DNA of 6,763 nucleotides from Pseudomonadota bacterium. GTDB lineage: Bacteria; Pseudomonadota; Gammaproteobacteria; Enterobacterales; Enterobacteriaceae. This document shows, piece after piece, positions 6,271 to 6,763 of this stretch. The notes under the pieces are model-generated. The model did not search any database. It had not been told where the DNA came from and was given only the letters and a program-made list of their open reading frames with translations. Within the stretch, counting starts at the first letter, position 1. Each line of letters starts with the position of its first letter. A program made the position numbers and the translations under genes. The stretch is from positions 1 to 6,763 of the forward strand of contig JAEYFY010000404.1 of the NCBI GenBank assembly GCA_023454395.1, read 5' to 3'.

Positions 6271-6290
6271 AAATGTGAATGTTTTTTCAT
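6237..6290 (-). CDS. pheL: pheA operon leader peptide
   Basis: A 17-residue frame, MKKHSHLPFFFFFLLFH, ending at TAA 41 bases before the attenuator hairpin begins. Six of 17 residues are Phe, five of them consecutive (9-13), mixing TTC and TTT codons. E. coli PheL, as I recall it, is [15 protein letters not shown], so the start MK-H and the Pro followed by Phe are shared while the rest has diverged. The peptide has no job as a product: ribosome stalling at its Phe codons when charged tRNA-Phe is scarce lets transcription run into pheA. Oddly, no Shine-Dalgarno sequence is visible before the ATG; the upstream bases are AT-rich. Confidence 0.93.
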   Translation of the reverse strand: MKKHSHLPFFFFFLLFH

Positions 6291-6316
6291 TATATTGATT
6301 GGTAAATTATTTGACG

Positions 6317-6352
6317 TATTGCTATCAAACATGATGATGTGAATGGAGTCAA
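6317..6352 (-). promoter_or_regulatory. Predicted pheL-pheA promoter
   Basis: On the - strand, -35 TTGACT (complement of 6347-6352), a 17-base spacer, and -10 TTTGAT (complement of 6324-6329), with a start near 6317 and a leader of about 27 bases before pheL. The -35 is strong and the spacing ideal, but the -10 matches only four of six positions. No TyrR box overlaps it, as expected for a gene controlled by attenuation. Confidence 0.5.
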
Positions 6353-6364
6353 GAAAAATACAAT

Positions 6365-6388
6365 AAAAAGCGCATCACGAGGATGCGC
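6365..6388 (-). terminator. Rho-independent terminator of raiA
   Basis: On the - strand GCGCATC (complement of 6382-6388) pairs with GATGCGC (complement of 6370-6376) around CTCGT, followed by TTTTT (complement of 6365-6369). It is 52 bases after the raiA stop and just upstream of the pheL promoter, keeping the two units separate. Confidence 0.9.
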
Positions 6389-6440
6389 AGAGGCGTTTTG
6401 AGTCAGTGATTTATTCTAATTTTTAATCTTGCTTTACTAT

Positions 6441-6763
6441 TTACATTTCATCGACAAGTAAATTCTCTTCTTTCAGGCTGTTATCAGCCCGACGAGATTC
6501 GTTTTTATGCTGAACTTTGTTTAATTGACGCTCAAGTTTTGCGAGTAAGTCATTAATTGCTACATACATATCGGTATGTTGCGCATTAGCGACCAATTGC
6601 CCATTTGGCGTATGAATGCTGGCATCAACACTAAAGCCTTTAGGATCTTTCGTAAGAATAATATGAGGATTGATTAAATTCACCTGCCATTTATTGAGTT
6701 TAGTTAGACGGCTTTCAATGTGTTCACGTAGTGCTGGGGTAATTTCCATTTGTTTGCTAGTAA
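6441..6763 (-). CDS. raiA: Ribosome-associated inhibitor A (hibernation factor), 5' end missing
   Basis: RaiA (YfiA, protein Y) binds the 30S decoding region in stationary phase or cold shock, blocks tRNA and mRNA binding, and keeps ribosomes as inactive 70S monomers. The frame closely matches E. coli RaiA (113 residues): [17 protein letters not shown], then [13 protein letters not shown], then [19 protein letters not shown], with an acidic tail ending LLVDEM. The ATG at 6749 is not the true start: codons upstream of it read T-S-K-Q and run to the window edge, matching E. coli [13 protein letters not shown], so about five residues lie beyond 6763. The adjacency raiA-pheL-pheA is the same as in E. 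coli. A terminator follows. Confidence 0.95.
   Translation of the reverse strand, partial: TSKQMEITPALREHIESRLTKLNKWQVNLINPHIILTKDPKGFSVDASIHTPNGQLVANAQHTDMYVAINDLLAKLERQLNKVQHKNESRRADNSLKEENLLVDEM

Noticed and set aside
1..6763. Mobile elements, CRISPR array, tRNA or rRNA genes
   Set aside because: No transposase-like frame, terminal inverted repeats, regularly spaced repeats or cloverleaf-like segment was seen.

Overview
The window looks like a chromosomal segment from an AT-rich member of Enterobacterales. Protein similarity recalled from memory points to Morganellaceae, most likely a Proteus-like species. Every large gene has a close E. coli counterpart, but wobble positions and intergenic DNA are strongly AT-rich. 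The species call is an inference; no search was possible.

Layout on the + strand: the last codons of rplS (ribosomal protein L19) and its terminator; a long regulatory region with three TyrR boxes and a promoter; aroF (tyrosine-sensitive DAHP synthase) and tyrA (chorismate mutase/prephenate dehydrogenase), 27 bases apart as an operon; a terminator; then dcuB (fumarate/succinate antiporter) after a 405-base AT-rich gap. On the - strand: two short genes between tyrA and dcuB, each encoding a small Cys-containing peptide with a hydrophobic N-terminus; then, convergent with dcuB, pheA (chorismate mutase/prephenate dehydratase) preceded by its leader peptide pheL and a transcription attenuator; and raiA (ribosome hibernation factor), whose first codons lie beyond the right edge.

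The core is the classic aromatic amino acid cluster: AroF commits carbon to the shikimate pathway, TyrA and PheA compete for chorismate and prephenate to make tyrosine and phenylalanine. Control is split in the expected way: TyrR boxes at aroF-tyrA, and Phe-codon-dependent attenuation at pheA. In E. coli tyrA and pheA face each other directly; here that junction holds an insert of about 2.2 kb carrying the two peptide genes and dcuB. DcuB normally serves anaerobic fumarate respiration and has no evident role in aromatic biosynthesis.

The least explained part is the peptide pair at 2798-3159. The two frames were absent from the longer-ORF view but have good ribosome binding sites, hydrophobic N-termini and a shared C-terminal pattern R-C-x3-P-C followed by an acidic, aromatic-ended tail. 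They look like diverged tandem copies of an unrecognised exported-peptide family. No mobile element, CRISPR array, tRNA or rRNA was seen.
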